From: an uncultured Clostridia bacterium
GTDB taxonomy: Bacteria > Bacillota > Clostridia > Lachnospirales > Anaerotignaceae
Reading direction: 5' to 3'
Length of the DNA stretch: 52,038 nt
NCBI GenBank assembly: GCA_945868505.1
Contig: CAMBLO010000017.1
Coordinates: 1 to 52,038, forward strand
Part shown: piece by piece, positions 40,223-48,445 of the stretch
How positions within the stretch are numbered: position 1 is the first letter of the stretch
Layout: every line of letters starts with the position of its first letter
Position numbers and translations under genes: made by a program
Notes under the pieces: model-generated
What the model saw: the letters and a program-made list of their open reading frames with translations, nothing else
The model's database searches: none
Told to the model about the DNA's origin: nothing

Positions 40223-40268
40223 GAGCCGTGATTGGCAGTGAAAACTGTCTGGTCACGACTCTTTTTTT
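40223..40268 (+). terminator. Terminator between the ATPase and the hsdS remnant
   Basis: GAGCCGTGA (40223-40231) pairs with TCACGACTC (40253-40261), with an inner GGCAG/CTGTC stem, then TTTTTTT. The stretch 40269-40493 is AT-rich with no gene seen. Confidence 0.85.
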
Positions 40269-40493
40269 GTAGTATTTACCTAAGAATTGACTTACTATAT
40301 TCCGGTAGCAAAACGAACATACACATGCCAAAAAACTACATTTGCATGGAGATATGAACATGAATGGATTACATTACACACTTGCTGGGGAACCGAGTAA
40401 CTAGATATTTGATACAAGTAAAGTATAAGTTAAAATTTTACTTTGAGAATTGCAAATTGAAAATATCGACAGAAAGGGATATAATAATATATA

Positions 40494-40682
40494 ATGTGGA
40501 ATCATTGTGGACTTTACTTTATCACAAATGGAGTGAAATCCTTTACAGGAATAGCAGGATAGCAGCGGATTCATAAGGATTATCTTGCAACGTGTTTAAT
40601 TCCGTTGCCGCCCTTTGTCGAACAAAAGCGTATTGTCGCCAAGCTGGAAGAACTCCTACCGTTGTGTGAAAGATTGAAATGA
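40494..40682 (+). pseudogene. hsdS: hsdS C-terminal remnant (type I restriction specificity)
   Basis: The frame reads TNGVKSFTGIAG, then an in-frame TAG (40560-40562), then QRIHKDYLATCLIPLPPFVEQKRIVAKLEELLPLCERLK. The last part is the conserved end of a target-recognition domain plus the spacer helix typical of HsdS. The N-terminal target-recognition domain, hsdM and hsdR are absent. The remnant ends 10 bp before the TIR gene, suggesting that the TIR gene replaced or was inserted into a type I restriction locus. Confidence 0.8.
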
Positions 40683-40692
40683 GGTGACAAGA

Positions 40693-41586
40693 ATGACTAA
40701 TCCTAATGTCTTTATCTCATATTCTCACGATAGCGATGAGCATAAGGCGTGGGTATTGAAACTGGCTTCCGATTTGCGTTCTCATGGGGTTAATACAATA
40801 CTTGATCAATGGGATCTCCGTCTTGGATCTGATTTGAGATTTTTCATGGAGAATGGTCTTTCTGATGCAAATTTGGTACTTTGTATTTGCTCTGAGAGGT
40901 ATGTAGAAAAGGTGAATTCCGGGAAAGGCGGCTCTGGTTATGAAGGAATGATTATGACACAAGCATTGCTACAAAACGCAAACACAGAATTTGTAATCAC
41001 GATAGTAAGAAATAATTCCGCTGTACAAAAAGTACCGTTAGCATTTGGAAGCAAATTATATATCGATTTCTCAGATGACTCTCAATATGTGGCGTGTTAT
41101 CAGGAACTTCTTGAGCGTATATACGGAGAAGACTCGAAGAAAAAGCCTCCTTTAGGAAAAAACCCTTTTTCTGATGGGCTTGGACGACAAATAGAGATAA
41201 AAACAAGAATAGACTCAGTCAAATACCATTCTCATTCGATGAATGGAACAGTAGTGTTCCGATTCGACAACAACAACGGAGACTATCTTTTAGGAGATGG
41301 AGAATACTTGTTCAAAACGCATTGGAGTAGAGCGGGTAACAATTCTATTTACGCATCTGGTAAAATCGGTTTTGATGTGCATGTTACAGCCTTTCCCCAT
41401 ATTGACAGTTTGCCTATACTTGATTTTTCTAGCAGAACAAGAACAATCCGAACTGGTCAAATTGTTGTTTTTGAGAACCAGTATCATCATTTTGCGGCAA
41501 TAAAACTTGGAACTGTAAAAAGCAGCAGTCATGGATATCCATATGATGAAATGACCTTTGAGTATCACATCTATAATATAACATAA
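40693..41586 (+). CDS. TIR/SEFIR-domain protein with beta-rich C-terminal domain
   Basis: In this 297-residue protein, residues 1-150 form a TIR-like (SEFIR/TIR_2) domain: FISYSHDSDEHKAWVLKLASDLRSHG (7-32), ILDQWDLRLGSDLRFFM, LCICSERY, and GSGYEGMIM with a candidate catalytic Glu at 84. Bacterial TIR domains often cleave NAD+ or make signalling nucleotides upon phage infection. Residues about 165-297 are strand-rich, unrecognised, and could be a sensor or effector-binding domain. ATG 40693 follows GAGGTGA; GTG 40684 is possible. There is no dedicated partner (SIR2, Thoeris ThsA) nearby. The gene is AT-rich and follows the hsdS remnant directly. Confidence 0.85.
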   Translation: MTNPNVFISYSHDSDEHKAWVLKLASDLRSHGVNTILDQWDLRLGSDLRFFMENGLSDANLVLCICSERYVEKVNSGKGGSGYEGMIMTQALLQNANTEFVITIVRNNSAVQKVPLAFGSKLYIDFSDDSQYVACYQELLERIYGEDSKKKPPLGKNPFSDGLGRQIEIKTRIDSVKYHSHSMNGTVVFRFDNNNGDYLLGDGEYLFKTHWSRAGNNSIYASGKIGFDVHVTAFPHIDSLPILDFSSRTRTIRTGQIVVFENQYHHFAAIKLGTVKSSSHGYPYDEMTFEYHIYNIT

Positions 41587-41857
41587 TGGTACATTACATC
41601 TAAACTGGAAGAAATGATTGTGTATACTCACATCAGTTTTGATGATGCGGAGGAAGAACTGAAATGAATGGAAGAGTTCGGAAAGGCACAGGCAGAAATA
41701 GTAAAGAAGAATGAGAAACTGATGTCGCAGAAAATGTCAAGGCAATTTAATTATAGAAGTAAGATGATGCTCTGGCTTTATGGTTGGGGTGTTATTTTTG
41801 TGGAAAAATAGCGGACGAGTCAGTATAATAGATATTGTTGATAGGGGGTGATTCTTG
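41587..41857 (+). other. Spacer with short open fragments
   Basis: Two short frames (KLEEMIVYTHISFDDAEEELK near 41597-41666, and a 47-residue frame 41668-41811 ending WLYGWGVIFVEK) look like decayed pieces of a mobile-element gene. I could not identify them. A GGGGGTG site at the end belongs to the next gene. Confidence 0.35.
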
Positions 41858-43258
41858 ATGGAAGTAAATCTAATTATTCTTCCTAAAAATAATAATGATA
41901 TTCATTTAGGGATAAAGGAACAGATTGTAAATTTATTCAAAACGATGTTTAATGATGTGTCTGATAATACATTTTCGGTTCAAAATGATGAGAAAAGTGT
42001 ATTGATTAATTATTTAATATCTGCAGAAGAGAGAAATATGCTGTTTCTTAAGTTGAGTTGTGATTTAACACCTGTTAAGTCTGCAAAATGCTTAGATTAT
42101 ACTACGAATAAGCTGATTAAAGGCGAACATCGGAAAAAGTGGAATATTGTAATATCTTATGACGAAGTTTCGCAGCTATATTGTTGTAAGCTTATGCCGT
42201 TTTTTGGTGAATTTGAGAGAAGAACGCGTGAATTGGTTTATATTACAATAATAAAAATATTTGGTGTAGAATGGTTTGATAATTCGTTTAGCAAAAGCTT
42301 ACAAGATACTCTTAAAGGAAAAGCTAGAGGGGACAAAACAAAATTGGTTGAGGGGGCACTAAATGAATTGACATATGAGGAATTAAAAGAGTACTTATTT
42401 ACACCATATAGCAATAGAAATTTTGAAGAAGTAATTGAACATGATTTGTCACGGGAGAATATAGACAATCTTTCAAAAGAGGATTTGGTAGATGTCATTA
42501 ACAAATGCAGAAGCGAATCTTTATGGAATCGTTTCTTTTCAAAATACAAACAATTTGAAAACTTTAAGGAGAAAATCGAAGAATTACAACCATATAGAAA
42601 TTCAGTGATGCATCATAAGAGAATGACATTAAGAGAATATGAAAAAGTAAAAAAATCCTTAAAGAAGGTAAATACGTTACTTGTTGAAGCAATCGAAGTA
42701 CTCGAGAATGAAATATATACAGAAACAAAATTTGTAGATGTTGTTTCTGCGTTTGGAAGCTTACTTGTGAAGGTTTTGGGAGAGTCAATACCGAATTGGG
42801 TTGAAAAGATGAAGCCATCATTATCTTCATTGGGTGAATTGGTCGTTAGATCAGCTTTGTCACAAATCAATATTACTAATGCTATTCCGTCAATAGATAT
42901 AGGGTATAAAATGTCTGATCAAATAGTGAATATAAGTAAGCAATTTCAAATGATGTCTTCTGTGGCATCAAGGTTTGATGAGATGTCCAATGCTTATAAA
43001 TTGAATTTGCCAGAGTTGTCTAGTTTGAACACGATTAGTAATTCGCTTAATATTGCTGGAACTCAATTTGCAGCCGAAATGAGAAAACAAAGTCAACTAT
43101 TGAGTTCAGTGTCACGATTTCAAACATTGGCAGATAACTCAACAATCGAGATAGCAAGAGCATTAGAAGAACAAGCTCAAATATTCAAGAATTATTCAGA
43201 GCAGGACGATACAACAGAAGATACACAAGAAAGTGAAGATGATGGAGAAGAAGAATAA
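41858..43258 (+). CDS. Putative HEPN-domain abortive-infection protein
   Basis: This 466-residue AT-rich gene product has no family that I recognise overall. Residues 222-280 carry RFFSKYKQFENFKEKIEELQPYRNSVMHHKRMT. The R-N-S-V-M-H of that stretch (R247 to H252) is an Rx4H motif between helices, the hallmark of HEPN ribonuclease domains found in Abi, Swt1-like and toxin proteins. A beta-rich N-terminal domain (1-150) and a long helical, low-complexity C-terminus with an acidic tail flank it. ATG 41858 is one codon after a possible TTG; a GGGGGTG site precedes it. It follows the TIR gene in the same direction, without a partner. Confidence 0.6.
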   Translation: MEVNLIILPKNNNDIHLGIKEQIVNLFKTMFNDVSDNTFSVQNDEKSVLINYLISAEERNMLFLKLSCDLTPVKSAKCLDYTTNKLIKGEHRKKWNIVISYDEVSQLYCCKLMPFFGEFERRTRELVYITIIKIFGVEWFDNSFSKSLQDTLKGKARGDKTKLVEGALNELTYEELKEYLFTPYSNRNFEEVIEHDLSRENIDNLSKEDLVDVINKCRSESLWNRFFSKYKQFENFKEKIEELQPYRNSVMHHKRMTLREYEKVKKSLKKVNTLLVEAIEVLENEIYTETKFVDVVSAFGSLLVKVLGESIPNWVEKMKPSLSSLGELVVRSALSQINITNAIPSIDIGYKMSDQIVNISKQFQMMSSVASRFDEMSNAYKLNLPELSSLNTISNSLNIAGTQFAAEMRKQSQLLSSVSRFQTLADNSTIEIARALEEQAQIFKNYSEQDDTTEDTQESEDDGEEE

Positions 43259-43879
43259 ATCCTTAATAGTAACCAAACCTCATTTTTAATAATTTTACTA
43301 CTAAGCGGTAGTAACAACTTGCTAAATTCTGCTCTAATTTTCTATATTCTATCATTTCAGAGAAAAATATACAATTCTAGAAATTTCTTGCAAAACATGG
43401 CATTTCCGGGCAAAAGGAGTAAATCAAAACTATGATAAAGATATTATTCATCTGCCATGGCACTCGGGAGCAAAACGGGGCAAATTGCGGCAAAGCGTGG
43501 TCATAAGAATCAGCTGTTACATCTTTTCTACTACCATTGAATATAGTAAAAAATGGGAAGGAACTGAGAAATACGTATAATGTAGCAAATCGTGGCATTT
43601 CATAGCGAGATTGCAAAAAATGTTTCTTTGCTACGGTGAAAACATGCGAAGTCCCTGTGGTAAAAAAGTATAGAGAATATGTGAGGATATACAAAATTGG
43701 AATTAATTAGTATGGACTTGCGTTTCTTAAGAAAGTACAAGTCCAAAATTTTGCCATGAATAAGAGGTCAATGAATTGAATATTATATTTCGAAAGGAGT
43801 AAACAAAATATTGACCCTTGTTTAGACTGGTGCTATACTAGTGTTGGAAGGTAGTGAATCTGAAAAGGAGGGCTTGGTT
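43259..43879. other. Non-coding flank of the XRE operon
   Basis: No credible gene was found. The region includes ACTACTAAGCGGTAGTAAC near 43303-43321 and AAACGGGGCAAA (43473-43484). The latter recurs in reverse at 45684-45695, beyond the operon, where a GCGGTAGTAA block also recurs. A promoter TTGACC (43811-43816)/TATACT (43834-43839), spaced 17 bp, leads into the operon. Confidence 0.55.
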
Positions 43880-44224
43880 ATGTATGCACTGGACTTTTCG
43901 CAGGTAGGTGCAAATATTCAGAATGAGTTGGAAGTAAAGGGTTTCACACAGCAGAGCTTGGCGGAGGCACTGGGAGTTTCCAAGCAGGTGATGAATAAGA
44001 TTATTAAAGGAAGCAAAGCCATCAATGTCAATGAACTTGCGAAGATTGCTTCTATATTGGGAACTTCTACGGATGATTTACTCACTGTTGGAAGTGAACC
44101 TGTTTCTGCAGAGAGTCTTAGTTTTATGGGCAACGTAACATGCGAGGAAACGCGAGAAAAAATCAATCTGATGCGGCAGGCTATTGATGAGATCCATATG
44201 CTGGAGGATTTGTTGCATGCGTAA
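43880..44224 (+). CDS. XRE-family HTH regulator (antitoxin-like)
   Basis: This 114-residue protein has an N-terminal Cro/C1-type HTH (IQNELEVKGFTQQSLAEALGVSKQVMNKIIKGSKAINVNELAKIASILGTSTDDLL, about residues 10-70). A short helical tail probably mediates dimerisation or partner contact. The start at ATG 43880 follows AAAGGAGGGC. It is first of three overlapping genes: the metallopeptidase gene begins eight bases before its stop. XRE-peptidase pairs commonly act as a repressor with a protease that cuts it, or as antitoxin modules. A consensus promoter lies 41 bp upstream. Confidence 0.88.
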   Translation: MYALDFSQVGANIQNELEVKGFTQQSLAEALGVSKQVMNKIIKGSKAINVNELAKIASILGTSTDDLLTVGSEPVSAESLSFMGNVTCEETREKINLMRQAIDEIHMLEDLLHA

Positions 44225-45038
44225 AGGATTGAATGAGTTTGAAATTGAAGAGGTAAAAGATCAGACAAGAGAGAAACTGGGAATTTGCCGAAAGGCAAAT
44301 GATATCATCGGTATGCAGATTTTCTCTATACTCGGGATATATGCCAGGGTGATTTATTATCCGTTTGGGATAAATGCACCGTGGGGATTCACAAGAATTA
44401 GCGGTTCAAAAAATGATGCCGAATTGGAGAAGCCGTTCGTTGCAATCAATACTTCAATACCTGTTCCGTGTCAGGTTTTTGCAGCGGCGCATGAGTTATA
44501 CCATATTTGGTATGAGCAGTATCCGGACGTCCTTCCGTCAGATCTTTTGGAGGAAGACGAAAAAGAAACCAATGAAAAGAAAGCGAACCGTTTTGCCGCT
44601 GAGTTCCTCATGGATGAAATCATGCTTCGTCAGGAGATGGAGACCTATAAGATAAAAAGAGTCACCATTAAAGCGGTACTGCAGCTGGCGGACTTGTTTA
44701 CGGTTCCTTATAAGGCGATGGTTAAAAGGCTCCATGAAACAGGCATTATTGGCGATAAGGCATGTGATGACTTTCTTGCGGAATCTGACGAATCGATTCG
44801 ACAGCACAGGAAGAGATTTGGCTTTTCCACAGGGGAGGGAGACAATAGGATTGTCGTAGATAATCTTGCGGATCTTTCAGTAAATGCCTATGAAAAAGGA
44901 TTGATAACCTTTGAGAAGCTGGAATATCTGTTAGAAATTTGCGCTCTTAAACCGCAGGATCTCGGAATTAGTATGGCTCCCGTGAATGAATTCCCCTCTG
45001 ATGAAGAATTGGACAGCATCATGGAGGAGAACGAATGA
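44217..45038 (+). CDS. ImmA/IrrE-family (M78) metallopeptidase
   Basis: This 273-residue zinc peptidase of COG2856 has the HExxH motif in AAHELYHIW (H92, E93, H96). A third-ligand region follows in KKANRFAAEFLMDE, then a helical domain resembling a wHTH (KRVTIKAVLQLADLFTVPYKAMVKRLHETGII). ImmA and IrrE cut HTH repressors upon induction. In RosmerTA-type modules such a protein serves as antitoxin. Here it lies between an XRE gene (8-nt overlap) and a PIN-like gene (4-nt overlap), so all three are translationally coupled. ATG 44217 follows GGAGG. Confidence 0.85.
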   Translation: MRKGLNEFEIEEVKDQTREKLGICRKANDIIGMQIFSILGIYARVIYYPFGINAPWGFTRISGSKNDAELEKPFVAINTSIPVPCQVFAAAHELYHIWYEQYPDVLPSDLLEEDEKETNEKKANRFAAEFLMDEIMLRQEMETYKIKRVTIKAVLQLADLFTVPYKAMVKRLHETGIIGDKACDDFLAESDESIRQHRKRFGFSTGEGDNRIVVDNLADLSVNAYEKGLITFEKLEYLLEICALKPQDLGISMAPVNEFPSDEELDSIMEENE

Positions 45039-45607
45039 TAGATAAGATGATTGTGGATGCGGATTTGTGTATAAAGATGGGAGGAAGCAATAAATATAGG
45101 TATTTGTATGATATCCTTCCGCTGGTTTCTCATGAGATATATATGCATACTCATGCGTATGGCGAGGTAATGATGCCCCCATCAGCGGTAAGTCAGCTCA
45201 AAGACTTGATTGCTGAGGGGAAGATTGTACTGGTCAATGAAAACGGATTGAACCCTAAGGATCGAGTAGTCTTTGATGCTGCATACCAAAATCTTGAAAG
45301 GGTAATGATTGATCCGCACAAGCCAAATAAGAATAAGGGCGAGACTTGTTCGCTGGCATATGCAAAGGCGATGGGGATTCCTGTTTTTGCAACGGATGAA
45401 ATGAATCTGCAACCAATTATCGATTCCCAATTAAATACGGGAATTGATGACATTACCTGCATAAGGATTATTGACATTATAGAGAAGGCACATACTGGAG
45501 AGCTTCAGATTTCCAGAAAGGTTTGCAAAGCATTGTGGCTTATCGCAGGAAAAAAGAAGGATGTATTTGATAATTTCATTTGGCCAATAGACAATACCAG
45601 AGTATAA
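45035..45607 (+). CDS. PIN-like domain protein (probable toxin)
   Basis: This 190-residue protein starts MIDKMIVDADLCIKMG, with two early Asp (D8, D10). It has the second acidic motif NKGETCSLAYAKAMGIPVFATDE (Glu near 103, Asp near 119). These are the spacing and residues of a PIN-type Mg-dependent ribonuclease active site. PIN proteins are common toxins and RNases. The start overlaps the peptidase stop (ATGA). It is the third gene of the XRE-ImmA-PIN operon, followed by a spacer with a GCGGTAGTAA repeat. Exact target and toxicity are inferred. Confidence 0.65.
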   Translation: MIDKMIVDADLCIKMGGSNKYRYLYDILPLVSHEIYMHTHAYGEVMMPPSAVSQLKDLIAEGKIVLVNENGLNPKDRVVFDAAYQNLERVMIDPHKPNKNKGETCSLAYAKAMGIPVFATDEMNLQPIIDSQLNTGIDDITCIRIIDIIEKAHTGELQISRKVCKALWLIAGKKKDVFDNFIWPIDNTRV

Positions 45608-46039
45608 CTTGTTTAGAGCGGTAGTAAAACATTACCGATTTTACTAGCATTTGACTACCATTGGCGGCTCTAACTTGTCTCGTTTTGCCCCGTTTCGGTG
45701 AAGCCATGATAAAAATCACTTGAAAAATCGGGTCGGCAAATCGAGGCATGGAGTGGCATTTTAGGAGGTGTTTCAAGATTTACTCGTATACTTTTTGTTT
45801 GCCACGGCAATAGTCTGCGTGTAGCTATTGACAGGCTGGATACTATCTGTAGAGTATGTAAGTAAAATGTTGATGCTATTCGAGTACGAATTTTTTGTAC
45901 CAATCCTGTACCAATTTTGTGCCAAAAACCTCGAATTCGGTGCACAAAGGTGATGAAATATGGAACAGAACAAAGTGAGAAAACCTTATAAAATAGGGAT
46001 TTAAAGGCATATAGAGAGTTTCAAAAAACTGGCTATAGG
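45608..46039. other. Non-coding right end of the element
   Basis: This segment holds GCGGTAGTAA near 45619, the reverse AAACGGGGCAAA copy (45684-45695), and a pair of TGTACCAAT-type direct repeats (45897-45921) like those at the left end. No gene was found. Confidence 0.5.
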
Positions 46040-46057
46040 GTTCCCTACAATGAAGCC
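46040..46057. repeat. attR core, duplicated lysS 3' end
   Basis: This is the 18-bp direct copy of 36109-36126. The frame continues through codons for FPTMKPIND and a stop, as in lysS but with synonymous differences. The bases to its right (TGCAACAGAACTGCAAC near 46113-46129) differ from the arm repeats of this element, suggesting another element adjoining in tandem. Confidence 0.75.
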
Positions 46058-46199
46058 TATCAATGACTAAACCCTTGATTTTACTGGGTTTGTGAGGGTT
46101 CAGGAGCATTTCCTGCAACAGAACTGCAACAAATTTTGTGCGTATGATACGTGATAATACTTGATCATACGTCAGGTGCAACATTCGATTAAAAAATAG

Positions 46200-46240
46200 A
46201 GGACACTTTTCATCTAAAAAGGTGAAAGGTGTCCTTTTTT
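46200..46240 (+). terminator. Terminator right of the attachment site
   Basis: AGGACACTTTTCA pairs with TGAAAGGTGTCCT, followed by TTTTTT. A CGTATGAT/ATCATACG dyad lies at 46141-46171. Confidence 0.85.
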
Positions 46241-46394
46241 GCGTGCGCAAAAAACAGAAGCCATCCTTTCATCGTATAGCTTTTTTTCTTGGATAAATCG
46301 AAGTCAAAACAGGGAGGTGTTAGGACATAGAAATAAAATCGTTGTACAAAAACTGACATTATTATTTTGCACATAATCCAAAGGAGGAATAGGA

Positions 46395-46640
46395 ATGGCT
46401 GCTAAAAAAACAAATGAACAGATGTTAGAAGAAGTTCGGCAGAGATTGAATCGGGAGAAACTTCGTGAGCGAGAGCTTATGAATAGGATTCAGACAGAGA
46501 AACGCAAGAAAAGGAATCATACATTAATTTTGATTGCAGCGGAAATTTTGAAATATTATGACGAAGAAACAAAGCAGTATCTCATTGATTCAGATGATGA
46601 AGCAGTAAAAATATGGGTGCGGACACAGATGCTAATCTAA
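46395..46640 (+). CDS. Small coiled-coil mobile-element protein (DUF3847-like)
   Basis: This 81-residue, strongly charged helical protein (NEQMLEEVRQRLNREKLRERELMNRIQTEKRKKRNHTLILIAAEILKYYDEE) resembles the small DUF3847-type proteins near mobilisation genes of conjugative elements; the match is weak. AAAGGAGG lies ten bases before ATG 46395. No neighbour clarifies the function. It is followed by an inverted terminator that serves the opposing repressor gene. Confidence 0.5.
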   Translation: MAAKKTNEQMLEEVRQRLNREKLRERELMNRIQTEKRKKRNHTLILIAAEILKYYDEETKQYLIDSDDEAVKIWVRTQMLI

Positions 46641-46692
46641 GCATCCTTGTATGGAAATGTTTGAAATAGAGATTAGCTAATATCGTTGATAG

Positions 46693-46726
46693 GCAAAGAA
46701 AAGGCGTTACAGATTGTAGCGCCTTT
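46693..46726 (-). terminator. Terminator of the leftward XRE gene
   Basis: On the minus strand, AAGGCGCTACA/TGTAACGCCTT (46725-46715 with 46711-46701) is followed by TTCTTTGCC. Confidence 0.75.
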
Positions 46727-47009
46727 ATCTATGCTTCATTGCTTTAATTAAGTTTGTAAGAGCGTTGATTTCATCGGCTGTTAAACCGGAAAGATCAATG
46801 CTTTGTTTTTGTTCTACACCAAGAAGATAATCCGTTGTTACTTTAAAAATACGGGAGATTGCAATCAGGATATCATAGGAAGGCATACGGATCCCAGTCT
46901 CATAGGCACTGATAACGGATTTTGTTATACCAAGTTTTTGGGCTAATTGCGCTTGTGTCAATTTATGTTGAATCCTAAGTGTTTTGAGAGTGTTTCCAAA
47001 GTCATCCAT
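46725..47009 (-). CDS. XRE-family repressor
   Basis: This 94-residue protein has an N-terminal Cro/C1 HTH (LKTLRIQHKLTQAQLAQKLGITKSVISAYETGIRMPSYDILIAISRIFKVTTDYLLG, about 8-65) and a short tail with DLSGLTADEINALTNLIKAM. It is transcribed leftward, divergent from the LRR-lipoprotein operon 160 bp away; a repressor of that operon is likely. The start at 47009 has an AGGAGG site upstream on the minus strand. Confidence 0.88.
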   Translation of the reverse strand: MDDFGNTLKTLRIQHKLTQAQLAQKLGITKSVISAYETGIRMPSYDILIAISRIFKVTTDYLLGVEQKQSIDLSGLTADEINALTNLIKAMKHR

Positions 47010-47168
47010 AAGTAAACCTCCTTTTCTAGTAGTTTACAATAGAATATGATTTTATTAGGTTGATTAAGCATTTAAATAGTTGACTTTTTGGAGAGCAAAT
47101 AGTATGATTTGAAAAAAGATAGGTTGAAGAAATGGAGATGACTTTTGATATGGAAACAGGTGATGAAC

Positions 47169-48113
47169 ATGAAAAAAGGGATTGGTAAAATAAGAGCGGT
47201 AATGGCAGTGGTATTTTTGTCGGCGGTCGGATTTGTGCTGTCTTCCTGCGGAGGGATAGAAAACCCCATTCCCCAAGGGGGGACATATACGGTTGCATCG
47301 ACAGGAGAAGTATTTGAAGCAGGAGAAGCTTTCCCAGAAGAGCCGCAGGTCGGTGATATTTTTTATGATTATGAAGCGGGCTATGAATATGTTTATGCCT
47401 CTGCAGTGCAGATTGACAGAGTTTTGACAGAGGATGATGGATATTTTACACATTATTTTATTCCTCAAGAAGAACTGGCGGGCTGGTGTGTGGCAGTAAA
47501 AGATCGCCAGCAGGAATCCTATGGTGAATTGAAAAGTGAGATCTGTGGTTTGCCTGTGCTGACATTGGATTATTGCTTTATGGGCTGTGAAAATATGATA
47601 GAAGCACCTGCAATTCCTGATACTGTTACATCTATGGAAGCGGCATTTAGCTGGTGTTACTCTTTGGAGAAAATGCCCCAATTACCCGAAGGAATTGTAA
47701 ATATGAAAAATGCTTTCGAACAGTGCAGCTCTATTACAAAAATTTCAAATATTCCCACAACAGTAAAAGATTTGAGTTTTGCTTTTGCAGAGTGTAAGGC
47801 ATTGACAGAGGTGGGGGATATTCCGGATGGCGTTGAAAATATGCAGGGAGCTTTCAATCAGTGTATTGCTTTGAAAACTGTAGGAATCATTCCTGCGTCT
47901 GTAAAGGATCTGTCCTATACCTTTACAGGCTGCGTAAGTCTGGAAGGAGATATGTTTATTTACGCAAATCCGGAATCTTATGATGGATGTTTCCTTGGCA
48001 CGGAAAAACAGATATTTGTTTATGGAAATGATCATTCTGATTGGATGGTTTTAGCAGAATTATGTAAAACTGTTGAAAGTGGTTGGTTCGATAATGTGGT
48101 AATGCCCGGATGA
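47169..48113 (+). CDS. Lipoprotein with BspA-like leucine-rich repeats
   Basis: This 314-residue protein has a lipoprotein signal (MKKGIGKIRAVMAVVFLSAVGFVLSSC, Cys near residue 27). From about 150 to 280 it has BspA-type leucine-rich repeats of about 22-24 residues: IPDTVTSMEAAFSWCYSLEK, LPEGIVNMKNAFEQCSSITK, IPTTVKDLSFAFAECKALTE, IPDGVENMQGAFNQCIALKT and IPASVKDLSYTFTGC. These repeats often mediate binding to host or microbial surfaces. ATG 47169 follows AGGTGA at six bases; upstream start codons lack a site. Its stop overlaps the next gene (ATGA), starting an operon with an XRE regulator and a stalk-domain protein. Confidence 0.8.
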   Translation: MKKGIGKIRAVMAVVFLSAVGFVLSSCGGIENPIPQGGTYTVASTGEVFEAGEAFPEEPQVGDIFYDYEAGYEYVYASAVQIDRVLTEDDGYFTHYFIPQEELAGWCVAVKDRQQESYGELKSEICGLPVLTLDYCFMGCENMIEAPAIPDTVTSMEAAFSWCYSLEKMPQLPEGIVNMKNAFEQCSSITKISNIPTTVKDLSFAFAECKALTEVGDIPDGVENMQGAFNQCIALKTVGIIPASVKDLSYTFTGCVSLEGDMFIYANPESYDGCFLGTEKQIFVYGNDHSDWMVLAELCKTVESGWFDNVVMPG

Positions 48114-48445
48114 TAAATAGATTTTCAGAAAGGCTAAGAAAGCTGCGAGAAGATAAGAAAATCAGCCAGAAAATATTGAGTGAATATCTTGGCTATGGAA
48201 TAACTGCGATTTCTGCATATGAAAATGGGCGAAATGAGCCGCCTTTTGATATGCTGATTCAAATAGCAAGATATTTTGGTGTGACGGTAGATTATTTAAT
48301 TGGTAAGGAAGATAAGCCGAAATGGCTGGATAGTCTTACTAAACGAGAATGGGAACTGCTGCAATGTTATCGGAAGTTAACGGCAGATGGAGAAAAACTT
48401 GTTTTGGCTCTGGTGAAGGCGTTGAATAAGGAGGAGGTATTATGA
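48110..48445 (+). CDS. XRE-family regulator, second in operon
   Basis: This 111-residue protein has an N-terminal HTH (LRKLREDKKISQKILSEYLGYGITAISAYENGRNEPPFDMLIQIARYFGVTVDYLIG) and a helical tail. Its start overlaps the LRR-lipoprotein stop, and its own stop overlaps the stalk-protein start, so three genes are coupled. A cytosolic regulator between two exported proteins is unusual and suggests that it reads or tunes their expression. A second, divergent XRE gene faces the operon. Confidence 0.85.
   Translation: MINRFSERLRKLREDKKISQKILSEYLGYGITAISAYENGRNEPPFDMLIQIARYFGVTVDYLIGKEDKPKWLDSLTKREWELLQCYRKLTADGEKLVLALVKALNKEEVL

Larger units (their letters stand above)
36109..46057. mobile_element. 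Integrated element at the lysS 3' end
   Basis: The 18-bp direct repeat GTTCCCTACAATGAAGCC at 36109-36126 and 46040-46057 bounds 9.9 kb of AT-rich, accessory-type DNA. The right copy continues through the same lysS codons (FPTMKPIND and stop) with synonymous changes, as expected for site-specific insertion into a gene 3' end. Near each inner edge are TGTACCAATTTT-type direct repeats (about 36194-36217 and 45897-45921), candidate integrase arm sites. The contents are an ICE-like relic, riboswitches, an ATPase, and TIR, HEPN and XRE/peptidase/PIN genes. The integrase gene present is deleted internally. Confidence 0.75.

Noticed and set aside
40046..40300. Retron or reverse-transcriptase-associated RNA
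   Set aside because: The folded spacer has no reverse-transcriptase gene beside it and lacks the inverted a1/a2 end repeats.
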